NCBI GenBank assembly: GCA_037045435.1
Contig: JBAOID010000023.1
Span: 1 to 14,779 of the forward strand
DNA length: 14,779 bases
Direction of reading: 5' to 3'
From: CBDUEF01 sp018063485
GTDB taxonomy: Bacteria > Pseudomonadota > Alphaproteobacteria > Rhodobacterales > Rhodobacteraceae
Shown: positions 8,551-14,779 of the stretch, piece after piece
How the letters are laid out: every line of letters starts with the position of its first letter
How positions within the stretch are numbered: position 1 is the first letter of the stretch
Notes under the pieces: model-generated
The model's input: the letters and a program-made list of their open reading frames with translations, nothing else
What the model was told of the DNA's origin: nothing
Database searches by the model: none
Program-made: the position numbers and the translations under genes

Positions 8551-9427
8551 ATGCTATACATCAGCCTTCGACAGTATGAGTACGTCGTCGCCGTTGCCGA
8601 AGCTGGCAGCTTGACGCGTGCGGCAGAGCGTCTGAACGTGTCTCAGCCGTCGCTTTCGGTGGCTATCACGCGGGTCGAGGAGCGTCTTGGCGCGCCAGTT
8701 GTTTGTGCGGCGGAAAGGGTCGGCGATTGAGATCACCCCCTATGGGCACCGGGTGATCGAAAGGGCGCGCGACCTTTTGAACATAGCCGGTCGGATCGAA
8801 CAGGGACCGGAACAGGACCGGCCCTTCGTGGTCGGGTGCTTTCAGGACATTGCCCCGTGGTATCTGGTCGCTGCCGTGGAAAGGCTTCAATCCCGGTTCC
8901 CGAAGACGGCTTTCCGGTCCCGGGAAGGCCGCTTTTCGGACCTGGCGACTGACTTGTCCGAAGGTCTTGCGGATGTCGTGATTTCCTATGACATCGGCTT
9001 TGCAGGCAAGTTCGACCGTCAAGTCATGCGGACCATATCGCCGGTTGCTTTCCTGTCTTCGGATCATCCGCTTGCCAGCCGCTCGACCGTTGAACTGGCC
9101 GAGCTGGTTGCCCATCCGCTTGTCCTGTTTGACGAGGATCTGTCGGCGGGCTTTGTCCGGGATCTGTTTGCCAAGCTGCGGCTAAGCCCGAACATCAAAC
9201 AGCGGGTGACCTCACTGGAAATGATGCGATCTCTGGCGGCGCACGGATTTGGAATTGGCATCAGCTATTCCTGCCCACCCGGAGATATCAGCTATGACGG
9301 CAGACCTTTGGTCACCGTGCCGATTTCCACACCGGAGGCGGCCACGCAGATCGTCCTGTTGTGGTCCCGCTTGCGGGAGCCGGACCCGAAATTCTCTGCC
9401 ATCGTGGAGTTGTTGTCCCGGCCCTAA
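8551..9427 (+). CDS. LysR-type transcriptional regulator 2, divergent from PhyH (one frame break)
   Basis: Regulator of about 291 aa after repair. The helix-turn-helix reads LRQYEYVVAVAEAGSLTRAA and NVSQPSLSVAITRVEERLGA. One base must be removed near 8694-8698 (GCGCGCC) to continue with QLFVRRKGSAIEITPYGHRV. The effector domain follows (VGCFQDIAPWYLVAAVERLQ, LADVVISYDIG, AHGFGIGISYSCPP) and is complete to TAA at 9425-9427. The ATG at 8551 begins directly at the HTH domain; no strong ribosome binding site is visible. It probably controls the divergent PhyH gene. The break falls in the linker between HTH and effector domains, but the flanking sequence is fully conserved, so error or a very recent mutation is likely. 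Confidence 0.85.
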
Positions 9428-9491
9428 GCTGCGTCTTCCAAGCCCGCGCTTCTACATAAGCCAGTTCGTGGTCCGGGACCCTTTCATCAGG

Positions 9492-10403
9492 TTAGGATAG
9501 AGCTTCGTCCCTTTCTGCCATCGCCCAATCGAGAAACACTTGCGCTTGGCGGTTGACCATGGGTGCTACCGAGGTGGAGGACAGCAGGTAATAATTGTGT
9601 CCGTCATCCTGTACGCGGTGGGAAATCTGAACCAAGCCGCCAGATTCTAGATCCGCTTGGATCATGGCCTTGGGGCAGAGCGCCGCACCCTGTCCCGACA
9701 GGGCAGCGGTCCGAAGCAGGTTGAAATCCTCAAAGGTTGCACCGTCAAGCACGGCTGTGCTGGCTTGATCTGGAAAGCCGCCATCCACCCCTGACAGCCA
9801 GTTTATCCAACCTGCCGATGTGCCGTCATGCAACAGCCCCAAGGTCAAAAAATCTGCCAGGGTCTCGGGCCTGTGTCCAAGAACCGCTAAACGTGACGGG
9901 CTGCAAACGGGTACACTTTGCCCGGCCAGATAGAAGTGGGCCTCGATCATCGGGCCAGAGGGGGGCTGTTTTGCAAAGACAAAGGCCAGATGCACGTCGT
10001 GAAAGTTAATTTCGCGGCCATGCATCGCATAAACGATCCGAACTTCGATTTCCGGATGGGCGGTGCGAAAGCGGCTCAGGCGGGGGATCAACCAGCACAT
10101 GGCGACCGAGGGAATTGCTGCGATTACAAGAGCCTGACCGGTGTTGCGCGCCCGGTTGCAAGCGGCTTCGATCTCGGCCAGTGATCCCGCGAGACTGCGC
10201 GCGAGATCGGCGCCATGCGGCAGAAGCCGGGTTCTATTTCCCTCACGCTCGAACAACGGCTTGCCCAGCCAGTCCTCGACATTGCGGATCTGGTGGCTGA
10301 TGGCGGATTGCGTGACGAACAGCGCTTCCGCCGCAGCGCGGAATGACCCTAGACGGGCGACCGCCTCAAAGGCGCGCAGGGCATTCAAAGGCGGTGTTGT
10401 CAT
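9492..10403 (-). CDS. LysR-type transcriptional regulator 3 (GcvA-like), divergent from creatinase
   Basis: Regulator of 303 aa, intact. It starts MTTPPLNALRAFEAVARLGS with the helix-turn-helix continuing RAAAEALFVTQSAISHQIRN, then GKPLFEREGNRTRLLPHG. The effector domain includes AIPSVAMCWLIPRLSRFRTA and LSGQGAALCPKAMI. The LNALRAFEA opening and TQSAISHQ helix place it in the GcvA/AmpR-like group. The ATG at 10401-10403 is chosen because homology begins there; the frame stays open far upstream only as an antisense reading of creatinase. Its 3' end is convergent with LysR-2 (64 bases apart). It is divergent from creatinase, with 125 bases between, and is the likely creatine- or creatinine-responsive switch for that gene. 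The ligand is inferred. Confidence 0.9.
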   Translation of the reverse strand: MTTPPLNALRAFEAVARLGSFRAAAEALFVTQSAISHQIRNVEDWLGKPLFEREGNRTRLLPHGADLARSLAGSLAEIEAACNRARNTGQALVIAAIPSVAMCWLIPRLSRFRTAHPEIEVRIVYAMHGREINFHDVHLAFVFAKQPPSGPMIEAHFYLAGQSVPVCSPSRLAVLGHRPETLADFLTLGLLHDGTSAGWINWLSGVDGGFPDQASTAVLDGATFEDFNLLRTAALSGQGAALCPKAMIQADLESGGLVQISHRVQDDGHNYYLLSSTSVAPMVNRQAQVFLDWAMAERDEALS

Positions 10404-10451
10404 AGTGGCCAGAGCATGAGGAAAACTTAAGCTATCTTGAAAAATGGTCTT

Positions 10452-10480
10452 TTGACAAGGCCGTTCAAGGTAGGCTTGAT
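10452..10480 (+). promoter_or_regulatory. Possible sigma-70 promoter for creatinase
   Basis: A consensus -35 TTGACA at 10452-10457 is followed after 17 bases by CTTGAT (10475-10480), a weak -10 with 3 of 6 matches. A weak -10 behind a strong -35 fits an activator-dependent promoter. Confidence 0.3.
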
Positions 10481-10499
10481 TGACAGTAATCGGGTCAAT
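10479..10499. promoter_or_regulatory. Inverted repeat ATTGAC-N9-GTCAAT, candidate LysR-3 operator
   Basis: Perfect 6-base arms at 10479-10484 and 10494-10499 with a 9-base spacer, between LysR-3 and creatinase and 29 bases before the creatinase ATG. A wider pair, CTTGAA (10436-10441) and TTCAAG (10464-10469), is also present. Binding is inferred. Confidence 0.4.
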
Positions 10500-10518
10500 T
10501 TTGGCCCACTCAATCTTT

Positions 10519-10523
10519 GGAGG
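10519..10523 (+). promoter_or_regulatory. Ribosome binding site GGAGG of creatinase
   Basis: GGAGG lies 5 bases before ATG at 10529-10531. It fixes the start there and not at the in-frame TTG at 10517, which overlaps the site. Confidence 0.75.
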
Positions 10524-10528
10524 ATTCG

Positions 10529-11754
10529 ATGGAACGTGAGCGTTTGCAGAACTATGTGGGCAATGGCGACAAAGCTGTGCCGACCTTTTCGGATGCCGAG
10601 ATGCAGCGTCGTCTTGACGCGCATTCGCGGCCATATGGCAAAAGCTGGCATCGATGCGGCGCTGTTCACCAGCTATCACTGCATCAACTACTACTCGGAC
10701 TTCTTGTTCTGCTACTTCGGCCGTCGCTACGGCTTCCTGGTCGATCACAACATCGCCACCTCGATCAGCGCGGGCATCGACGGCGGCCAGCCTTGGCGCC
10801 GGACCTTCGGTGGCAAGAACGTCACCTACACCGACTGGCAGAAAGACAATTATTTTCATGCCATTCGCGGCCTGACCGGTGGCGTCAAGCGGCTTGGGAT
10901 CGAGTTTGACCATATCAACATCGACACGCTGAACCTGCTGAAATCGGAATTCCCGCACATGGAATTCGTCGATATTGGCGCCGCGTCCATGCGCCTGCGG
11001 ATGATCAAGTCGCCCGAGGAAATCGCGCATATCACCAAGATGACCCGTATCGCCGACATCGGCGGCGCGGCCTGCGTCGAGGCGATTGCCGTGGGCGTGC
11101 CAGAGCATGAAGTGGCCCTGCATTCCACCGCAACCATGGTGCGCGAAATCGCCAAGGTCTGGCCGCATGGCGAACTGCTTGGACACCTGGACCTGGTTCC
11201 AGTCGGGCATCAACACCGATGGCGCGCACAACCCGGTGACCAGCCGCAAGATCGAAAAGGGCGATATCCTGTCGCTGAACTGCTTCCCGATGGTGGCCGG
11301 TTACTATGTCGCGCTGGAGCGCACGCTGTTCTCGGAAGAGGCATCGGACGAGCATATCCGCCTGTGGAACATCAACTGCGCGGTGCATGATCGCGGCAAG
11401 GAACTGCTGGTGCCCGGCGCCAAGTGCAGCGACATCGCGAAAGAACTGAACGAGATGTATGCGGCCGAAAACCTGCTGCAATATCGCAGCTTCGGCTACG
11501 GCCACTCGTTCGGCGTGCTGTGCCACTATTACGGCCGCGAAGCCGGTCTGGAACTGCGCGAAGATTGCGATACCGTTCTGGAAGAAGGCATGGTCGTGTC
11601 GATGGAGCCGATGATCACCGTTCCGAACCATCTGCCGGGCGCCGGCGGCTACCGCGAGCATGACATCCTTGTCATCACCAAGGAAAACAACAAGGGCAAC
11701 ACCAACATCACCGGTTTTGCCTATGGTCCCGATCACCTGATCGTCAAGAACTAA
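10529..11754 (+). CDS. Creatinase (creatine amidinohydrolase), two frame breaks
   Basis: Cytoplasmic enzyme of the M24 pita-bread fold that hydrolyses creatine to sarcosine and urea. Segments matching what I recall of Pseudomonas creatinase include FTSYHCINYYSDFL, SAGIDGGQPWRRTFGG, YTDWQKDNYFHAI, DTWTWFQSGINTDGAHNPVT, SLNCFPMVAGYYVALERTLF, YGHSFGVLCHYYGREAGLEL and GMVVSMEPMI with PGAGGYREHDIL. The catalytic His is His233 in GAHNPVT (His232 in the Pseudomonas enzyme), and the substrate-binding Arg is in FGRRY (Arg65). The metal ligands of true M24 peptidases are not expected in this group. The repaired length is 407 aa, close to the usual 403 or so. Single-base insertions near 10633-10636 (before HMAKAGIDAAL) and 11179-11182 (GELL to DTWTW) split it. 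Ectoine hydrolase DoeA is a relative but fits less well. A strong terminator follows. Confidence 0.9.
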
Positions 11755-11773
11755 GCCTGCCTAGGGCAAAGAA

Positions 11774-11805
11774 ACCACCCCGGCCATTCGGCTGGGGTGG
11801 TTTTT
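11774..11805 (+). terminator. Rho-independent terminator of creatinase
   Basis: ACCACCCCGGCC and GGCTGGGGTGGT form a 12-base stem (one G-T pair) with an ATTC loop, followed by TTTTTCTTCT. It starts 20 bases after the creatinase stop. The A-rich left side lets it also act on the other strand. Confidence 0.9.
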
Positions 11806-11898
11806 CTTCTCCGGCTTGGCAGTGCGGGCTGGGGGCGGTGCTGCACGTCAACCCTTTTTCGCGCTGCGGCTGTACAACCGTATCCCTGAAACAAAAAA

Positions 11899-11920
11899 AT
11901 GGGCCGGAGATCCGGCCCAT
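11899..11920. terminator. Bidirectional terminator between creatinase and creatininase
   Basis: ATGGGCCGG-AGAT-CCGGCCCAT is a perfect 9-base stem with a 4-base loop, preceded by a run of A and followed by TTTCTTT. It lies 37 bases beyond the creatininase stop, so it is the natural terminator of that minus-strand gene and a backup for creatinase. Confidence 0.85.
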
Positions 11921-11957
11921 TTTCTTTAGGCAATGCGCTGCGTGTCCGGCCAGCGGA

Positions 11958-12740
11958 TCAGGCCCCTTTGAATTCGCGCAGCAAGGCTTCCTTGATCCCC
12001 GCGCTGCACACCTCCAGCAGAATCTCGCCCTTTTCGGCCGAGGCTTCCTTGGGGGATGACAGTGTGCCGCTGGCGGGGGTCCATTCCGGCTTGACCGGGT
12101 AAACGTCATAGGGCGGAAAAACCGCCGGGGCGTGGTGAACGGCGCAGTCCATGCTGACAAGATCCGGGAAAAGCGACAGCATCAGCGACGTCTCAAGAAC
12201 GCCGCCATGTTCCTTGTCCCAGCCGGGGAACCCGCTTGGATAAAGTCGGTCAATCGTGCCCTGATCGACAAAGTCCCAGTAGGACAGCACGACGATCTTC
12301 ACATCCTCGATCCGGTCCCAGCGCAATTCGCGCAAGGCAAGGTCGATGGCCTCGATGATGAACCACGAATTTTCAAAGTGGCCGTTCACAAGGCAAATCT
12401 GCCGGGCGCCGTGGCGGGCGAATTCCTTGATCACGTCGCGCAGGGCCGCAACCAGTGTTGCACCGTCAAGGCTGGCCGTTCCGGGCATGTGATTGCCGCC
12501 ACCTGATTTCTGATGCGACTTGTAGCCATAGGTGAAGGCCGGAGCGACCAGCCCGCCGATCTCGGCAGCAGCCCTGCGCGCAAATTCGGTGGGCAGCAGC
12601 ACGTCCACATGCATCGGCATGTGGTGACCATGCTGTTCCATCGACCCCAGCGGGATCAGAATGGGCGTGGCACCGGACCGGACCGCGGCGTCATAGACAG
12701 GCCAGGTCAGTTCCGAGGCAAAATTGGATTTAGGGGACAT
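11958..12740 (-). CDS. Creatininase (creatinine amidohydrolase)
   Basis: Enzyme of 260 aa that opens the creatinine ring to give creatine, the first step of creatinine use. Metal-site motifs of the family are present: GSMEQHGHHM (Glu35, His37), HVDVLLPTE (Asp46) and NGHFENS (His and Glu near 121-123). Also visible are YGYKSHQKSGGGNHMPGT, VVLSYWDF and PGWDKEHGGVLETSLML, all typical of true creatininase and not of the broader MftE/FAPy-hydrolase relatives. The length equals that of the Pseudomonas enzyme as I recall it. The start is ATG at 12738-12740, with GAGG 6 bases upstream; a longer reading to 12776 lacks homology. It is convergent with creatinase rather than in one operon, and divergent from LysR-4 (116 bases between), its likely regulator. 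Intact in one frame. Confidence 0.93.
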   Translation of the reverse strand: MSPKSNFASELTWPVYDAAVRSGATPILIPLGSMEQHGHHMPMHVDVLLPTEFARRAAAEIGGLVAPAFTYGYKSHQKSGGGNHMPGTASLDGATLVAALRDVIKEFARHGARQICLVNGHFENSWFIIEAIDLALRELRWDRIEDVKIVVLSYWDFVDQGTIDRLYPSGFPGWDKEHGGVLETSLMLSLFPDLVSMDCAVHHAPAVFPPYDVYPVKPEWTPASGTLSSPKEASAEKGEILLEVCSAGIKEALLREFKGA

Positions 12741-12764
12741 GAGGGGCCTCGCCTTGTAAGATAC

Positions 12765-12779
12765 CCGGTGGAACACCGG
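12765..12779. promoter_or_regulatory. Inverted repeat CCGGTG-N3-CACCGG, candidate operator
   Basis: Perfect 6-base arms around GAA, 25 bases upstream of the creatininase ATG and inside the region shared with LysR-4. It differs from the AT-rich dyads near the other LysR genes. It may be a LysR-4 site or a leader hairpin of creatininase mRNA. Confidence 0.4.
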
Positions 12780-12796
12780 TCTCTACCAGAATTAGA

Positions 12797-12825
12797 TTGC
12801 GAGCTAGCTACAAGGAAAGTATATT
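12797..12825 (+). promoter_or_regulatory. Candidate sigma-70 promoter of LysR-4
   Basis: TTGCGA (12797-12802) and TATATT (12820-12825) are separated by 17 bases. They match the consensus at 4 of 6 and 5 of 6 positions. The -10 lies 31 bases before the LysR-4 ATG. Confidence 0.45.
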
Positions 12826-12856
12826 ATTTTTATGCTTTCATTTGCAGGACAAATAC

Positions 12857-13754
12857 ATGAGCGGAATCACCAATCTGCAGGTGGACTTGCTTCGAACTTT
12901 TGTGTCGGTGGTAGAGCTGGGCGGCCAGACAAAGGTTGGGGCCATGCTGGGCCGGAGCCAGCCCGCAATCTCGTTGCAGCTTGGACGACTGGAAGAGTTG
13001 GTCGGCGCGCCTCTTCTGGTCAAGAACGGAAGGTCGATCCTTCCAACTGCAGACGGCGAGGTACTGCTTGCCTATGCCCGCGAAGTGGTGCGGATCAACG
13101 ATGAGGCCATGAGCTACTTCAGGCGCCACGAGTTGACGGGCGTTCTGCGCATTGGGCTGCCAAGTGACTATGCCGTGGCGTTCCTGCAAAAAACTCTCAC
13201 CGATTTCACGCGCACCCATCCTGAGGTGAACCTCGAGGTTCACTGCGACATGAGTCGCGAAATCCTGCGCCAACTCAGCGCGGATGAGTTGGATATCATC
13301 GTGGCGATGATGCCTTCGCAGTCCATGCCCTATCTTTCGCGCTCTTGGATTGAGCAGCCGATCTGGGTTGCCGCCGAATCGCTTTGTGATAGACCCCGAC
13401 CGCCCGATCCCTCTGGTCGTGCATCCCGAAGGCTGCAACTACCGCGCGCGCATGATCCAGTCACTCGAGGCTGCGGGCCGACGCTGGCGGTTCGTCTATA
13501 CCGGACCTGGCATATCCGGCTTGCAAAACGCGGTCCTGGACGGGTTCGGTGTAAGTGCGCTGACGCGCCCTACCTTATTGAAAGGCATGCGTATTCTTGG
13601 CAAAGTAGATGGAATATCACCGCTTGACCCGGTTCGGGTCGGGCTGTTTTACAAGCATCCGCGCCAGACCCCAGCAGGGATCAAGCTGATCAGCGATCTG
13701 GTGGCCAGTCTTGACAGCATCAATGCCGAGCCGCAGCCGACGGATCGGAAATAG
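12857..13754 (+). CDS. LysR-type transcriptional regulator 4, divergent from creatininase (one frame break)
   Basis: Regulator of about 298 aa after repair. The helix-turn-helix reads LQVDLLRTFVSVVELGGQTK and GRSQPAISLQLGRLEELVGA, then PLLVKNGRSILPTADG. The effector domain begins LRIGLPSDYAVAFLQKTLTD. One base must be removed near 13381-13384 to continue as FVIDPDRPIPLVVHPEGCN, then GISGLQNAVLDGFGVSAL to the stop at 13752-13754. The start is ATG at 12857 with AGGAC 7 bases upstream; the frame is open further up but without homology. It is divergent from creatininase and 122 bases upstream of the co-oriented ABC binding protein, so it may control both uptake and the first catabolic step. The break lies mid-domain, between well conserved segments. 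Confidence 0.85.
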
Positions 13755-13784
13755 CGTGCCTTTGTATTAGCGCGGCAAATTATT

Positions 13785-13812
13785 GGATTTCAAAAACCCA
13801 TTTTGCAAATCC
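13785..13812. promoter_or_regulatory. Interrupted dyad upstream of the ABC binding protein gene
   Basis: GGATTT (13785-13790) and AAATCC (13807-13812) are inverted copies, with inner AAAA and TTTT extending the pairing around ACCCA. It lies 64 bases before the binding-protein ATG. It could be an operator or the weak terminator of LysR-4; there is no T run after it. Confidence 0.3.
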
Positions 13813-13876
13813 ATTGCGATGCCCTAGCGTTATCAAATACGACACCGAAAAAGGTGCGACAACAGTGGAGAGACTG

Positions 13877-14779
13877 ATGACTGGAATGATCCGCCCGAGT
13901 GCCGGTTTCACACGCCGCACCCTTCTTGCAACTGGTGCCGCCGCGCTGGCGACGCCGATGCTTGGCCGCCGCGCAAATGCGCAGGCGATCGAGTTGAACA
14001 TGCTGGCTTGGTATGGCCATGCCGAGCCCGATGTCGTGGCCGAGTTCGAGGCCGAGAACAACGTGAAGTTCGTGCCGAAATACTACACTGGCGGCGACAA
14101 CATGCTTGGCCTGATCTCGCAATCCCCACCCGGCACCTTCGACGTGATCCTGTCGGACGCCGAATACGTTCAAGCGCTGAACGGTGCGGGCTATGTTGAA
14201 GAGCTGGACCCGGCCGACTATGCGCTGGACGACTACTTCCCCGAATTCCAGCAGTTCCCCGGCAACTGGCAGGATGGCAAGCTGTTCTCGCTGGTCACCC
14301 GCTTCGGCTTCCTTGGTGTCGCCTACAACACCGACGCGCTGACCGAAGCTGAAGCCGCCAACTACAACGTGTTCTGGGACCCGAAACTGACCGGCAAAGT
14401 CGGGCACTTCGACTGGCACCTGCCGAACTTGGGCCAGATGAGCCTCTTGAACGGAAACGCGATCCCCTATGACATCGACGAAGCGGCCTGGACTGCGGTC
14501 AAGGAAAAGACCATGACGCTGCGCAGCCAGATCGGTGGCTTCTTCGACTACGGCGGCACCTTCTCTTCCTTGAACGACGGTCAGATGCTGGCCTTCTGCG
14601 GCATCGGCGACTGGATCACCGGCGTTCTGGAAAAATCCGGCGCCAAGGTGAAATCGGTCATCCCCGAACAGGGCGGCCTGCAGTGGTCGGAGTGCTTCTC
14701 GATCGGCAAGGGCTCGACCAAAGCCGATCTTGCGAAGAAGTGGATCCAGTACATCACCTCGGCCAAGGGTCAGGCGAAA
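13877..14779 (+). CDS. ABC transporter substrate-binding protein, PotD/PotF-like (3' end outside window)
   Basis: Periplasmic binding protein that captures a solute for an ABC importer; 301 residues are present and the frame is open at the right edge. The N terminus has a Tat-type signal: FTRRTLLATGAAALA with Arg13-Arg14, then ANAQA as probable cleavage region near residue 37. The mature part reads IELNMLAWYGHAEPDVVAEF, FVPKYYTGGDNMLGLI, TFDVILSDAEYVQAL, TRFGFLGVAYNTDAL and LNDGQMLAFCGIGDW, typical of the spermidine/putrescine-type binding-protein family. GGAG at 13867-13870 precedes the ATG by 6 bases. Permease and ATPase genes would be expected downstream. The family also binds betaines, amino acids and other cationic solutes. 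With creatininase and LysR-4 next door, creatinine, creatine or a related guanidino compound is a plausible ligand, but this is inference. Confidence 0.88.
   Translation, partial: MTGMIRPSAGFTRRTLLATGAAALATPMLGRRANAQAIELNMLAWYGHAEPDVVAEFEAENNVKFVPKYYTGGDNMLGLISQSPPGTFDVILSDAEYVQALNGAGYVEELDPADYALDDYFPEFQQFPGNWQDGKLFSLVTRFGFLGVAYNTDALTEAEAANYNVFWDPKLTGKVGHFDWHLPNLGQMSLLNGNAIPYDIDEAAWTAVKEKTMTLRSQIGGFFDYGGTFSSLNDGQMLAFCGIGDWITGVLEKSGAKVKSVIPEQGGLQWSECFSIGKGSTKADLAKKWIQYITSAKGQAK

Noticed and set aside
10404..11249. Minus-strand open frame continuing upstream of LysR-3 through the creatinase gene (585 codons in all)
   Set aside because: Only the part from 10403 down shows LysR homology. The upstream part is antisense to creatinase, which has strong family matches and its own ribosome binding site.
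10529..11754. Identification as ectoine hydrolase (DoeA) or a true Xaa-Pro peptidase
   Set aside because: Segments such as DGGQPWRR, YTDWQKDNYF and WFQSGINTDGAHNPVT fit creatinase specifically, and no other ectoine genes are present.

Overview
The window is high-GC DNA with alphaproteobacterial gene content, most like the Rhodobacterales (Paracoccus/Roseobacter type). That placement rests on gene families, gene pairings and codon use; no rRNA or marker gene is present. It has two halves.

Positions 1 to about 4300 are a mobile or accessory block. It holds an intact long serine resolvase of the Tn3-family TnpR type (minus strand), a badly broken tyrosine recombinase (minus), a badly broken DUF1403-family gene (plus), and an intact short ScpB homologue (plus). 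The set tyrosine recombinase - DUF1403 - ScpB is one I associate with alphaproteobacterial plasmids and islands. An imperfect palindrome at 2500-2530 lies between the divergent recombinase and DUF1403 genes and resembles a recombinase core site.

Positions about 4300 to 14779 are a catabolic region with four LysR-type regulators. Each is divergent from a metabolic gene or operon: LysR-1 with a VanA-like Rieske oxygenase and its flavin/2Fe-2S reductase; LysR-2 with a phytanoyl-CoA-dioxygenase-family (PhyH) oxygenase; LysR-3 with creatinase; LysR-4 with creatininase. An ABC importer substrate-binding protein (PotD/PotF-like, Tat-type signal) follows LysR-4 and runs off the right edge. Creatininase (creatinine to creatine) plus creatinase (creatine to sarcosine and urea) form the first two steps of creatinine use. 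No sarcosine oxidase, sarcosine dehydrogenase or urease lies in the window. How the Rieske system and PhyH enzyme connect to this route is unknown.

Several real genes are split between reading frames: tyrosine recombinase, DUF1403, Rieske oxygenase, reductase, LysR-2, creatinase and LysR-4. Reading them by hand, nearly every break is repaired by removing one base. The breaks are very dense at about 1265-3521 and sparse elsewhere. This one-sided pattern looks more like insertion-biased sequencing or assembly error than natural gene decay, so most of these genes are probably intact in the organism. Broken genes are given here as single repaired loci.
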